DNA of 64,000 nucleotides from Halostella pelagica. GTDB taxonomy: Archaea > Halobacteriota > Halobacteria > Halobacteriales > Natronoarchaeaceae. The stretch spans positions 744,001 to 808,000 of the forward strand of contig CP040678.1 of assembly GCA_005954745.1 (NCBI GenBank), in the 5' to 3' direction. The first letter of the stretch is position 1. Each line of letters begins with the position of its first letter. The notes beneath the pieces are model-generated. The model was not told the DNA's origin and searched no databases. It was given only the letters and a program-made list of their open reading frames with translations. The position numbers were made by a program, and so were the translations under genes. Below are positions 7,621 through 15,988 of the stretch, piece after piece.

Positions 7621-7697
7621 AACCTGCACGCAAGCGTCTAGTTGTCCCGGGGCAGACTGACCGCGTCGGCACGAACCGAACGGCTAGAGCGGAGCAA

Positions 7698-8030
7698 TCA
7701 GACCTGTTCTCTAGCGGTTGCGAGGACGGCCCGGACGGCCGCTGCGTCGTTTAGCTCGCACCGCTTTTCGTCGTGGTCGTAGCTCACGACCCCCGCCTCG
7801 GCCAGTCGCGGCAGGTGATTATGGCAGAGCGCTATCCGGGCGCTGGACAGCGAAGCCGAGTCCCGACGCTCAGCGATCCGCTCCGCGAGTTCGCGGACGG
7901 TGACCGTCACGTCCGATTCGAGTTCGTCGATAACGGTCCGTCTGTGCGGATGTGCGAGCAGATCGAACACTTCGTCGAACTCTTCTACCGTCCATTCGCG
8001 GGAGACCGCGGTGCGGTTTTCAGCGTTCAT
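7698..8030 (-). CDS. Haloarchaeal winged-helix regulator (DUF7344 type)
   Basis: DNA-binding-type protein of 110 aa with the helix-turn-helix signature FDLLAHPHRRTVIDELESD, VTVRELAERIAERRDS, then ALCHNHLPRLAEAGVVSYDHDEKRCEL. It shares its domain with the genes at 5141 and 40875. The inverted repeat at 8036-8056 lies between its promoter box and the ATG, which suggests autorepression. The same motif upstream of the neighbouring HalOD1 gene makes that gene a likely target. Both links are inferences from the repeats. Confidence 0.7.
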   Translation of the reverse strand: MNAENRTAVSREWTVEEFDEVFDLLAHPHRRTVIDELESDVTVTVRELAERIAERRDSASLSSARIALCHNHLPRLAEAGVVSYDHDEKRCELNDAAAVRAVLATAREQV

Positions 8031-8035
8031 ATATC

Positions 8036-8056
8036 TTCACCTTCCGGAGTGGTGAA
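8036..8056. promoter_or_regulatory. Operator-like inverted repeat in the DUF7344 promoter
   Basis: TTCACC-N9-GGTGAA ends 6 nt before the ATG (minus strand), between a TATA-like ATCATAGG (about 8059-8066) and the start, a repressor-like position. It is the partner of the repeat at 7600-7620. Confidence 0.55.
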
Positions 8057-8186
8057 TTCCTATGATCTAGTTCACGGCACAACCTATAAAAACTTCACCC
8101 CAACTATTTAGCGTTCCAGAGAGCGAACGCTGTCTCCGTCGCTATCGACCCGACGCGATGAGGCGCTCTCGGAGGCGGGGCAGCGA

Positions 8187-9122
8187 CTACCGCTCCGAGA
8201 GACTGCACCGTCTGAGTTCGAACGCTCCGTCGGTCCGGGCCACTTCCGCGAACAGTTCGCGCTCGTCTCCGTCGTCCAGAATATCGACGTACCGGCACGT
8301 CCCGTAGCTGTCGAGCCCGGTTTCGCCGCCGCTGACGGGTGCAGAGAGCGCGGGTTCGTCAGGGGTGGTGTCGACCGGCCGCCGGAGGTCCCGAGCTATC
8401 GCGACGCCGGTCCGGAGGTTCCACGTCGCGCCGTAATCGCCGGTGGCGCTTCCGTCGTAGAAGACGAGCCACACGGGGGCGTCCGGCGCGGGGCAGACCG
8501 CAGTGACGCGGGTGTGGTGGTCGTGCCATCCACTCCGGCCGAGGACCGGGTTGGTTTCCGCGCGCGTCCAGGTTTCGCCGTCCGCGCTCGTCGCCAGGTG
8601 GGCCTGCTCGGAGACGCCGTCGTGGCCCGCGTAGAACATGTAGTAACGGCCGCCGAGCGTGACGATGCAGGGGTCCTTGACGGTCTCCTCGTCGGTCGTT
8701 CCCGTTTTCGGGACGAGTACGTCCCGTGCGGTGCCCGGATCGAATCCGGACGGATCCGCTGCGGCGTCGAGTTTCTGAACGGTCCAGTCGTTTTCGCCGT
8801 GTTCCACGGGAAGATAGCAGTGCAGGTCGTCGGTCCGCGGGTCAGTGACCAGCGCGGGGCGCTCGACGCTGACCGCGCCGAGGGCGTCCGCCGTGAGACG
8901 GACTCGCTCGTCGAACTCGTTCGGTGCAGTCCGCTCGTACACAGCAACAGCGTAGCCCCGCCTTTCGGGGTCACGCCACCGGACGGCGAGATAAGTCGTT
9001 CCGTCGTGCCGGTGGACGCAGGGCGCTCCGACCCAGTGGCCCTCGCCCCCGTCCGGCGGTTCGAACACCGTTTCCGCGCCGTCGAGGTCGACCGCCGGAA
9101 GGCGTGCGTACCCGGTCATCAC
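8187..9122 (-). CDS. Glycoside hydrolase-like beta-propeller protein (GH43/GH130-like)
   Basis: Protein of 311 aa with repeated blade-like strands typical of five-bladed propeller glycosidases: GHWVGAPCVHRHDGTTYLAV, VKDPCIVTLGGRYYMFYAGHDG and AVCPAPDAPVWLVFYDG. The KDPCIVTLGGRYYMFYAG stretch resembles the acid-containing blade of GH43, GH130 and GH32 enzymes. There is no signal peptide, so it probably acts in the cytoplasm. It is the last gene of the sugar ABC operon and overlaps the ATPase gene by 4 nt, which points to intracellular processing of the imported glycoside. Family and bond specificity cannot be fixed here. Confidence 0.6.
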   Translation of the reverse strand: MMTGYARLPAVDLDGAETVFEPPDGGEGHWVGAPCVHRHDGTTYLAVRWRDPERRGYAVAVYERTAPNEFDERVRLTADALGAVSVERPALVTDPRTDDLHCYLPVEHGENDWTVQKLDAAADPSGFDPGTARDVLVPKTGTTDEETVKDPCIVTLGGRYYMFYAGHDGVSEQAHLATSADGETWTRAETNPVLGRSGWHDHHTRVTAVCPAPDAPVWLVFYDGSATGDYGATWNLRTGVAIARDLRRPVDTTPDEPALSAPVSGGETGLDSYGTCRYVDILDDGDERELFAEVARTDGAFELRRCSLSER

Positions 9123-10309
9123 CGGTCACCCTCGGGTGCGGCAGCCTCCGATTCGGCCTGCTCACCCGTCGCGATCCGCTGCCCCGTGTCGGCGTCGAAG
9201 GGGTGGAGTCGCTCGGGTGGGAACCGGACCGCCAGCGTTTCGCCGACGCTGACGGAACTGCGTCCGGGGACTCGGGCGGTGATTTCCGGACAACCCGCCG
9301 CTTCGAGGTAGACGTACCTGTCCGCGCCGCGGAACTCGTCGAAGGCGACGGTCGCGTCGAACCAGCCGTCGTCCCGACGCCGCTCGGGTTCTACCTCGAC
9401 GTGTTCGGGGCGGATACCGAGCACCACCGCGCTGTCGTCCTCGATGCCGCCGACACCGACGGGCACGGTCTGTGAGTCGTTGGTCTCCTCGCCTGCGGGT
9501 TCGACTCCCGCGGTCGCGGCCTGTGGGTCGGCAGCGTCTTCGTCACTCCCTATCTCCACTGCGTCCACGTCGGAATCGTACCGTCCGCGGAGGAGGTTCA
9601 TCGCGGGACTACCGACGAACCCCGCAACGAACACCGACGCGGGCGACCGGTAGACTTCCTCGGGGGTCCCGACCTGCGCTATCCGGCCGTCCCGTACGAC
9701 GGCCACGCGGTCACCCATGGTCAGCGCCTCGGCTTGGTCGTGCGTGACGTGAACCGTCGTGACGCCGAGGTCGTCCTGTAGGCGGGCAATTTCCGTCCGC
9801 ATCCGCTCGCGGAGGCTCGCGTCGAGGTTCGCTAGCGGTTCGTCGAGCAGGAACGCCGCGGGTTCGGTGACGATCGCGCGACCCAGCGCGACGCGCTGTT
9901 TCTGCCCGCCCGAGAGTTCGTCGATGGACCGGTCTACCAGCCCGCCGATCTCCAGTATCTCGGACACGTCCTGAACGCGGTCGTCGGCGTCGTCGTACCC
10001 CTGCATCCGGAGGTCGAACGAGAGGTTCTCGCGGACGGTCAGGTGCGGAAACAGCGCGAAGTCCTGAAAGACGAGGCTGACGTCGCGCTTGCGGGCGGGC
10101 AGGTCGGTCACGCGTCGCCCGTCGATCACTACCTCGCCAGCATCGGGGTGCTCCAGGCCGGCTATCGTCCGGAGCAACGTCGTCTTCCCGCATCCGGACG
10201 GGCCGACGAGGACGAGCAACTCCCCGTCGCGGACGCGGAGGTCGACGCCCGTCACCGCCGTCACTCCGTCGTACGATACGTCGATACCGTCGAGTTCGAT
10301 TTCGGTCAT
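9119..10309 (-). CDS. Sugar ABC transporter ATP-binding protein (MalK/UgpC type)
   Basis: ATPase of 396 aa that powers the importer encoded upstream. Walker A GPSGCGKT spans residues 36-43. LSGGQKQRVALGRAI is the signature and FLLDEPLANLD the Walker B. HVTHDQAEALTMGDRVAVV holds the switch His. The C-terminal OB-type regulatory domain (about residues 245-385) has VVLGIRPEHVEVE and carries an acidic insert of about 40 residues (VDAVEIGSDEDAADPQAATA onwards) not usual in bacterial MalK. It overlaps the GH gene by 4 nt, and 28 nt separate it from the permease gene. Confidence 0.9.
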   Translation of the reverse strand: MTEIELDGIDVSYDGVTAVTGVDLRVRDGELLVLVGPSGCGKTTLLRTIAGLEHPDAGEVVIDGRRVTDLPARKRDVSLVFQDFALFPHLTVRENLSFDLRMQGYDDADDRVQDVSEILEIGGLVDRSIDELSGGQKQRVALGRAIVTEPAAFLLDEPLANLDASLRERMRTEIARLQDDLGVTTVHVTHDQAEALTMGDRVAVVRDGRIAQVGTPEEVYRSPASVFVAGFVGSPAMNLLRGRYDSDVDAVEIGSDEDAADPQAATAGVEPAGEETNDSQTVPVGVGGIEDDSAVVLGIRPEHVEVEPERRRDDGWFDATVAFDEFRGADRYVYLEAAGCPEITARVPGRSSVSVGETLAVRFPPERLHPFDADTGQRIATGEQAESEAAAPEGDR

Positions 10310-10337
10310 GGTCGGTCACTCTCGGTGTCTGTCGCCG

Positions 10338-11234
10338 TCATCTCCGCCCTCCGCCGAACCGGCCCGAAAGCCCGGCGACGAACTGGCGCTGGAAGGCGGC
10401 GACCAACACCAGTACTGGGAACATTGCCCAGAGGCTCGCCGCGCCGAGAAGCGGCCAGTTCACGACCCCTCTGCGGGAGATGAACTCGTAGAGCCCCACC
10501 GGGAACGTCCACACCGCCTGGCTGGACGTGAACGTGAGCGGGATGACGAACTGGTTCCACGAGACTACGAACGCGAAGACGGCCGTCGCACCGACGGCGG
10601 GGCGCGCCAGCGGGAGGACAACGAGAAACGCCCGCAGTCGCGTCGCGCCGCCGACGCGGGCGGCTTCTTCGAGTCCCTCCGGGAGGGTGTCGAAGTACTC
10701 CTTGATCAGCCAGATACCGACGGGGACGACCATCACGGTGTCAGTGACTATCACGACGGCCAGCGTGTCGAGCAGGCCGGCGGCCGCGAACATCTGATAC
10801 AGCGGCGTGACGAGGGCGAGCAGGGGTATCATCTGGACGAGTAGTACCGCGAGCATGAACGCTCGCTCGTACCGCAGGTCGTATCGGGAGAGCGCGTACC
10901 CCGCCGGCGTCGCGATGACGACGGCCAGAACCACCGTCAGGGCGGAGACGACGACGCTGTTTACGAAGTACGTCGGGAACGCGGTTTCGGCGAGGACGGC
11001 AGTCAGGTTATCGAACGTCACCCGGCCGGGAAACAGCGTCGGCGGCACTTCGATCCCCTCCTGTGGACGGAACGCGGCCGAGAACAGCCAGTACAGCGGG
11101 AGCGCGATGAACGCCGCGCTCGTCGCGAGGGTGACCACCGTCGCGACACGGGCGGCCGTCCGCTCCGGGTAACGACGGGCGGCACGCAGTCGGTCGCGAG
11201 CGTGATACCGCAACTCTATCAGACGAGACCTCAT
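10338..11234 (-). CDS. Carbohydrate ABC transporter permease (MalG type)
   Basis: Inner permease subunit of 298 aa with six predicted helices. The EAA loop EEAARVGGATRLRAFLVVLP contacts the ATPase. The N-terminal 35 residues are basic and cytoplasmic, followed by FIALPLYWLFSAAFRPQEG, typical of MalG proteins. The ATG at 11234 overlaps the stop of the upstream permease (ATGA), the same junction seen elsewhere in this operon. A much longer open frame upstream in this frame is the shadow of the malF-like gene. Confidence 0.9.
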   Translation of the reverse strand: MRSRLIELRYHARDRLRAARRYPERTAARVATVVTLATSAAFIALPLYWLFSAAFRPQEGIEVPPTLFPGRVTFDNLTAVLAETAFPTYFVNSVVVSALTVVLAVVIATPAGYALSRYDLRYERAFMLAVLLVQMIPLLALVTPLYQMFAAAGLLDTLAVVIVTDTVMVVPVGIWLIKEYFDTLPEGLEEAARVGGATRLRAFLVVLPLARPAVGATAVFAFVVSWNQFVIPLTFTSSQAVWTFPVGLYEFISRRGVVNWPLLGAASLWAMFPVLVLVAAFQRQFVAGLSGRFGGGRR

Positions 11235-12250
11235 CGCACACCCCCGTTGCCACGGTCGAACGCGACCAGATAGAGCGCGACGACGGCGACGTTGAGTCCG
11301 AACAGGATCACCGCGACAGCGTTGGCCCGCCCGAACGCCCCCACATCGAACGCCGTCTCGTACATGTACAGCGACAGCACCTCGGTCGCATGGAGCGGAC
11401 CGCCGCCGGTCATGACGAAGACGATGTCGAAGACGTTCACGGTGAACAGTGTGACCAGCACGAGGTTCATAGCGACGAACGGCCACAGCAGCGGGACGGT
11501 AACGTGGCGGACGGTCTGGACCGGGGACGCGCCTCCGACGTCGGCGGCCTCGTACAGTCGCGACGGGATGCTCTGGAGGCCACTGGTCTGGAAGATGAGC
11601 GAGAACGGGACCCCGCGCCAGACGGTGGCGACGATGACGGCGGCCATCGCCCACCGGGTGCTGTTGAGCCAGGTCGGCGGGGTCGCGACGCCGAGCGCCC
11701 GCAACGTCTCGTTGACGAACCCCATCCGCGGGTGGAACATGAACTGCCACGAGAAAGCGACGATGACGCCCGTCGTCGCCCACGGGAGGACGAACGCCAA
11801 CCGGAACAAGCGCGTCAATCGACCGCCGAGCCACCGCCGTTCGAGCAACAGCGCGAGCCCCAGGCCCACGGCGACCTGTCCCAGCACGCTCGCGCCGACG
11901 AACACGACGGTGTTTCGCATCACCGTCGCGAAAACGGGGTCCGAGACGACGGTGGCGTAGTTCGACAACCCGACGAACTGCTGGTCGGACAGGTTGATGA
12001 GTACCACCTCGTGGAGGCTGAGTTCGACTGCCCGGACGACCGGATACACGACGAGAGACGCGACGAGAGCGAGCGCGGGGACGAGAAAGAGATACGGGAG
12101 ACGACGGTCGACGGCCTCGAAGACGCGTTCCGGTAGAGTGAGGACCGGTTCTCGGCGGTCGGCTATAGCGCCGTCCGGTTCTCGCCGAGCGACTGTAGAG
12201 CCGTCCGGTTCTCGGTGGTCGGGTCGCGTGGTCCCGGCGTCGTCAGTCAT
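11231..12250 (-). CDS. Carbohydrate ABC transporter permease (MalF type)
   Basis: Permease of 339 aa. A hydrophilic N-terminus of about 40 residues holds a degenerate repeat (HREPDGS..., RREPDGA..., RREPVLT). Six helices follow, beginning PYLFLVPALALVASLVVYPV, with the EAA loop YEAADVGGASPVQTVRHVTV. It pairs with the MalG-type permease. The start at 12250 overlaps the substrate-binding-protein stop by 4 nt (ATGA). The repeated DNA near 12145-12220 (CCGTCCGGTTCTCG recurring about every 30 nt) lies inside the coding region. Confidence 0.9.
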   Translation of the reverse strand: MTDDAGTTRPDHREPDGSTVARREPDGAIADRREPVLTLPERVFEAVDRRLPYLFLVPALALVASLVVYPVVRAVELSLHEVVLINLSDQQFVGLSNYATVVSDPVFATVMRNTVVFVGASVLGQVAVGLGLALLLERRWLGGRLTRLFRLAFVLPWATTGVIVAFSWQFMFHPRMGFVNETLRALGVATPPTWLNSTRWAMAAVIVATVWRGVPFSLIFQTSGLQSIPSRLYEAADVGGASPVQTVRHVTVPLLWPFVAMNLVLVTLFTVNVFDIVFVMTGGGPLHATEVLSLYMYETAFDVGAFGRANAVAVILFGLNVAVVALYLVAFDRGNGGVR

Positions 12251-13551
12251 CCGAGTTTCGACCGTACCTCCTCTGCGGCCGCGTTCAGCGCTGTCTCGGG
12301 CGCTTGCTCGTCGAACGCTACCTGCTGGAGGGCGGGGCCGAGCGAGTCGGCGACGACCGGCCAGTTCCGGACGGGCCGTAGCCTCGTTTCGGACAGGATG
12401 TCGCGGACGGTATCGGCGTAGAGGATCTCGGCCCACACCTCGTCCTCGTCCTGAAGCGACTCTCTGGTTGGGATCTCTCCGGCCTCGGCGGCGAGGTGTT
12501 GCATGAACTCCCGCTCCGTCGCGATTCGGAGGAAGTCCCGTACGACGCCGGGATGGTCGGTGTCCTCGAACGCGGTCCACACGTGGCCGCCGCTCATCGT
12601 CGCCGTCTCTCCCCCCGCCGGCCGAGGTGTGGGCGCGAAGCCGAACCGCTCGACCATCTCGGGGTTTTCGTTGCCGAGGTTGCGCCAGAAGTAGTCCAGC
12701 CACGACCCCTCGACGACGGTGATGGCGTACTGCCCCTGAAGGAACTCGCGGGCGGTCTGTGCGCTGTTTCGATACGCCGGGTCCGGCGGACCCACGCGCC
12801 GGCCGTTGTAGAGGTCGTCGAGGAACGCGGCGGCCGACGCGCCCGGCGATTCCTGAAAGCGGGGTTCGGTGCCGTCGTCGCTCATCACGCTCCCGCCCGC
12901 CGAGAAGAGGTTCACGGTCCAGCGGCCGCCGTTGACGAACTGGGTCGCGCCGTACCTGCCGGGCGGGTCGTGGAGAGTCTCGGCGGCGTCTAACAGTTCC
13001 GGCCACGTCTCCGGCGGCGATTCGGGGTCGAGACCCGCGTCCTCGAACGCCGCTTTGTTCCAGTACATCCCGCGAACGTCTGTCGTCGTCGGAAAGGCGT
13101 ACTGATGCCCGTCGAATCGAGTGGTTTCGACGAACGGGTCGAAGAAGTCGTCGAGGTCGGTGTCGTCCGCCACCGCGTCCAGTTCGAGGAGAACGCCGGC
13201 GTCGACGAACGCGCCGAGCCAGATCTGGTCGAGCGCCGCGATGTCGGGCGCGTTCCCGCCGCCGACGCGCGTCTGTAACTGGCTCCGCATGTTCTCGTAG
13301 GGGATCTGGGTGAACTGGAGGTCGACCTCGTCGTCGTACGCCGCGTTCAGTTCGTCGACGATAGGTTGGAACGTCTCTTTCGTCCGTGCGCCGGCTACCT
13401 CGACGTATTCGAGCGTGATACCGGTACCACCGCTAGTCCCCAGAATCCGCGAACACCCCGAGATCCCCGCGAGGCCGCTACTCCCCACTGCAGCGAGTAG
13501 CGACCGCCTGCTTGCGGTCGGCCGCTCGGCGGAATGTCCAGCGGCAAACAT
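12247..13551 (-). CDS. Extracellular sugar-binding lipoprotein (ABC family 1)
   Basis: Substrate-binding protein of 434 aa. The signal carries twin arginines (S-R15-R16-S-L-L) and a lipobox G-I-S-G-C33, so it is probably exported by Tat and lipid-anchored, as is common in haloarchaea. The mature part shows the family 1 fold: ITLEYVEVAG, QTRVGGGNAPDIAALDQIWL, YAFPTTTDVRGMYWNKAAFED. ATG 13551 is preferred over an upstream TTG because a TATA-like TTTATG lies about 28 nt before it. It is the first gene of a five-gene operon and diverges from the debranching-enzyme gene. Substrate is probably an oligosaccharide (inference). Confidence 0.88.
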   Translation of the reverse strand: MFAAGHSAERPTASRRSLLAAVGSSGLAGISGCSRILGTSGGTGITLEYVEVAGARTKETFQPIVDELNAAYDDEVDLQFTQIPYENMRSQLQTRVGGGNAPDIAALDQIWLGAFVDAGVLLELDAVADDTDLDDFFDPFVETTRFDGHQYAFPTTTDVRGMYWNKAAFEDAGLDPESPPETWPELLDAAETLHDPPGRYGATQFVNGGRWTVNLFSAGGSVMSDDGTEPRFQESPGASAAAFLDDLYNGRRVGPPDPAYRNSAQTAREFLQGQYAITVVEGSWLDYFWRNLGNENPEMVERFGFAPTPRPAGGETATMSGGHVWTAFEDTDHPGVVRDFLRIATEREFMQHLAAEAGEIPTRESLQDEDEVWAEILYADTVRDILSETRLRPVRNWPVVADSLGPALQQVAFDEQAPETALNAAAEEVRSKLG

Positions 13552-13618
13552 CTTCGTCAACCACAGGAACTCCCTCCCGCATAAACGTAGGGAATCGGAC
13601 GGCGATGCGGCTGTTGAC

Positions 13619-13645
13619 CACCACGTGTAGTGGTGAATATAAAAA
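13619..13645 (+). promoter_or_regulatory. Divergent sugar promoter with palindromic operator and TATA box
   Basis: CACCAC-GTGTA-GTGGTG (13619-13635) is a perfect 6-bp inverted repeat abutting AATATAAAAA (13636-13645), the TATA box of the debranching gene. It lies between that gene and the divergent importer operon. The TrmB-type regulator at 15989 is the obvious candidate to bind it. Confidence 0.5.
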
Positions 13646-13676
13646 CCCTTTTGGCGCTCCCCTCGGAGTCGAGACT

Positions 13677-15788
13677 GTGAATACTCTGGTGGACGGCGTG
13701 ACGTACCTCGTCGCCGACGATCGATCCGACGCGGGAGGGCTGTACCACGGCGATACGCGCTATCTCCTTCCGTTGGCCGTGGATGTTGCGGGGATCGATC
13801 TGACGCTGGTCAGCGACGACCGCCGCCCGCCGACGCGACGGACGAGACGGTACGCGAGCGTCGGAACGACGGTAAACGAGATCTCCGACACCGTCACGAC
13901 CAAGCACGCGACCGTCGCCCTGACCCGCCGACAGACGGTCAGCGAAGGCGCGGTAGTCGAGCAGTTCGACCTGCACAACCACTTTCCGGAGGAGCGAACG
14001 TTCGAGGTCACGGTTCGCTTTGACGCCGATTTCACCGACATCTTCGAGGTCCGCGGGATCCACGAGGCGACCGACCGAGCGGTCAGTACGACCGTCGACG
14101 ACCGCACCGTCACGTTTGCCTCCGACCAGGCGGACGGGAACGGGGGGACGACACCCTTGGAGACGACAGTTACGTTCGACGCCGAACCGACGCGTCTCGA
14201 CCACTGCACGGCGACGTTTTCCCCGACGCTCTCGCCGCAGGAGCGCTGGCGTACCACCGTCGAGGTTGTCCCCCGCGGCGAGTCCACCGTTCGGGCGACG
14301 CCGTCACCTGCGGGCGACGGAGCGGCGGAAAGCGGTGAGGGGGCAGTCGGCGAGACGAGCAACGGCGACAGTGACGAACCACTCAGCGAGACGAGTAACG
14401 GCGACGCTCACCGCGAGCGCGTGGCGGCTGACGAGGGGAGGCCGGAAACCCCGGGAACTCGCCGCGACGGCCCGTTCATCCTGGACGGGCCGATCCGTAC
14501 CGGGAACGCGGAGTACGACCGGATCTTTCGACAGGCTCGCCGGGACGTATCGGCACTGACGACCGTCACCGATCAGGGGCCGGTGCCCCTCGCCGGCGCT
14601 CCCTGGTTCGTCACAGTGTTCGGCCGCGACTCCCTGCTTTCCTCGTACTCGCTGTTGCCGGTCGCGCCGGCGCTCGCCCGGGGAACAGTCCGGTATCTGG
14701 CGGCCCGACAGGGCACCTGTACCGACCAACGCCGCGATGAGTCACCGGGGAAGATCCTTCACGAGATCCGGCGTGGAGAACTCGCCCGGACCGGCGCTAT
14801 CCCGCAGACTCCCTACTACGGCTCCGTCGACGCGACGCCGCTGTGGGCGGTACTGCTCCACGAAACGTGGCGATGGACCGGTGACGACGAACTCGTGACG
14901 GACCTGTGGAGCGCTCTCGACGCCGCTCTGGACTGGATCGAACGGCAGGTTGAGGCCGTCGGGGACAACCCGTTTCTCTACTACCGGGAACTCGGCCTCG
15001 GCGGCGTCGTCCACAAGGTGTGGCGCGACAGCGCGAACGGGGTCCAGCACACGGACGGCACGCAGGCGTCGCCGCCGCTCGCCAGCGCTGCGGTACAGGG
15101 GTACGTGTACGACGCGCTGACGAGAGCGGCGGAGTTGGCGTCCGTCGTTCGCGGCGACGACGAGCTAGCGAGCGATCTCAGGGCCCGCGCGGCGGCGCTC
15201 GCGGCGCGGTTCGACGAGGCGTTCTGGATGCCCGACCGGGAGTTCTACGCCGCCGCGCTGACCGCCGACGGACGGCAGGTCGACACGGTCGTCTCGACGG
15301 TCGGTCACTGTCTCTGGTCGGGCATCGTCCCGGACCGCCGGGGCGACGCCGTGGCGGACCGCCTGCTGGACCCTGCCCTGTTCTCGGGGTGGGGCCTCAG
15401 AACTCTGAGCGCGGACGACGACGGGTTCAGCCCCGTCTCGTACCACGCCGGCGGGGTGTGGCCTCACGACAACGCGCTGGTCGCTCTCGGTCTGGCACGT
15501 TACGAGCGCCACGACGCCGCCGAAACCGTCGCCGCGGCTCAACTCGACGCACTGTCTCGGATCGACGGAGAGAGCGCGCCGGAACTGTTCTGCGGGTTCG
15601 ACGGCGTCGTGGACCCCGTTCCGTACCCGTCCGCCTGCCGGCCGCAGGCCTGGGCGGCGGCCGCACCGTTCGCCTTCCTTCGGGCCGTGTTCGACCTCGC
15701 CCCGGCATCGCTCGATCCCTGTTCCGTCCGGGAGCCGGACGCGTTCAGTTCGAACGCGGCCGTCCCAGTTGTCGATGCGTGGGAATGA
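13677..15788 (+). CDS. Amylo-alpha-1,6-glucosidase / glycogen-debranching-type enzyme
   Basis: Protein of 703 aa. The N-terminal GDE_N beta-domain (about residues 1-195) starts VNTLVDGVTYLVADDRSD and GGLYHGDTRYLLPL. A low-complexity linker (about residues 205-265, with GETSNGDSDE then SETSNGDAHR) leads to an (alpha/alpha)6 glucosidase domain with PWFVTVFGRDSLLSSYSLLP, YGSVDATPLWAVLLHETW and YHAGGVWPHDNALVALGL. GTG 13677 is chosen because the TATA box at 13636-13645 rules out the upstream ATG. No signal peptide is seen, so it acts in the cytoplasm, probably on sugars imported by the divergent operon. Confidence 0.82.
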   Translation: MNTLVDGVTYLVADDRSDAGGLYHGDTRYLLPLAVDVAGIDLTLVSDDRRPPTRRTRRYASVGTTVNEISDTVTTKHATVALTRRQTVSEGAVVEQFDLHNHFPEERTFEVTVRFDADFTDIFEVRGIHEATDRAVSTTVDDRTVTFASDQADGNGGTTPLETTVTFDAEPTRLDHCTATFSPTLSPQERWRTTVEVVPRGESTVRATPSPAGDGAAESGEGAVGETSNGDSDEPLSETSNGDAHRERVAADEGRPETPGTRRDGPFILDGPIRTGNAEYDRIFRQARRDVSALTTVTDQGPVPLAGAPWFVTVFGRDSLLSSYSLLPVAPALARGTVRYLAARQGTCTDQRRDESPGKILHEIRRGELARTGAIPQTPYYGSVDATPLWAVLLHETWRWTGDDELVTDLWSALDAALDWIERQVEAVGDNPFLYYRELGLGGVVHKVWRDSANGVQHTDGTQASPPLASAAVQGYVYDALTRAAELASVVRGDDELASDLRARAAALAARFDEAFWMPDREFYAAALTADGRQVDTVVSTVGHCLWSGIVPDRRGDAVADRLLDPALFSGWGLRTLSADDDGFSPVSYHAGGVWPHDNALVALGLARYERHDAAETVAAAQLDALSRIDGESAPELFCGFDGVVDPVPYPSACRPQAWAAAAPFAFLRAVFDLAPASLDPCSVREPDAFSSNAAVPVVDAWE

Positions 15789-15988
15789 CCGATACTTGCG
15801 GCTGTACGTCCTTGTAGACGTTCGCCGTACCGATCCGGCGAAGCCCCACAATCGATTACAGCCGACAGTACGTGATACCATTGACCACTGTCTTCGAAGG
15901 TTATTTGACCGAACCGGGTAGTGCACACAGCATGAACCGAGACCGACGGCAGAGTTGTCAGCGCGGGGGAGGGACCGGGGGAGCGTAG

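Noticed and set aside
7411-7641. Plus-strand frame opposite the HalOD1 gene.
   Set aside because: The minus-strand HalOD1 protein has a TATA box at the right distance and a recognisable domain; the plus frame has neither.
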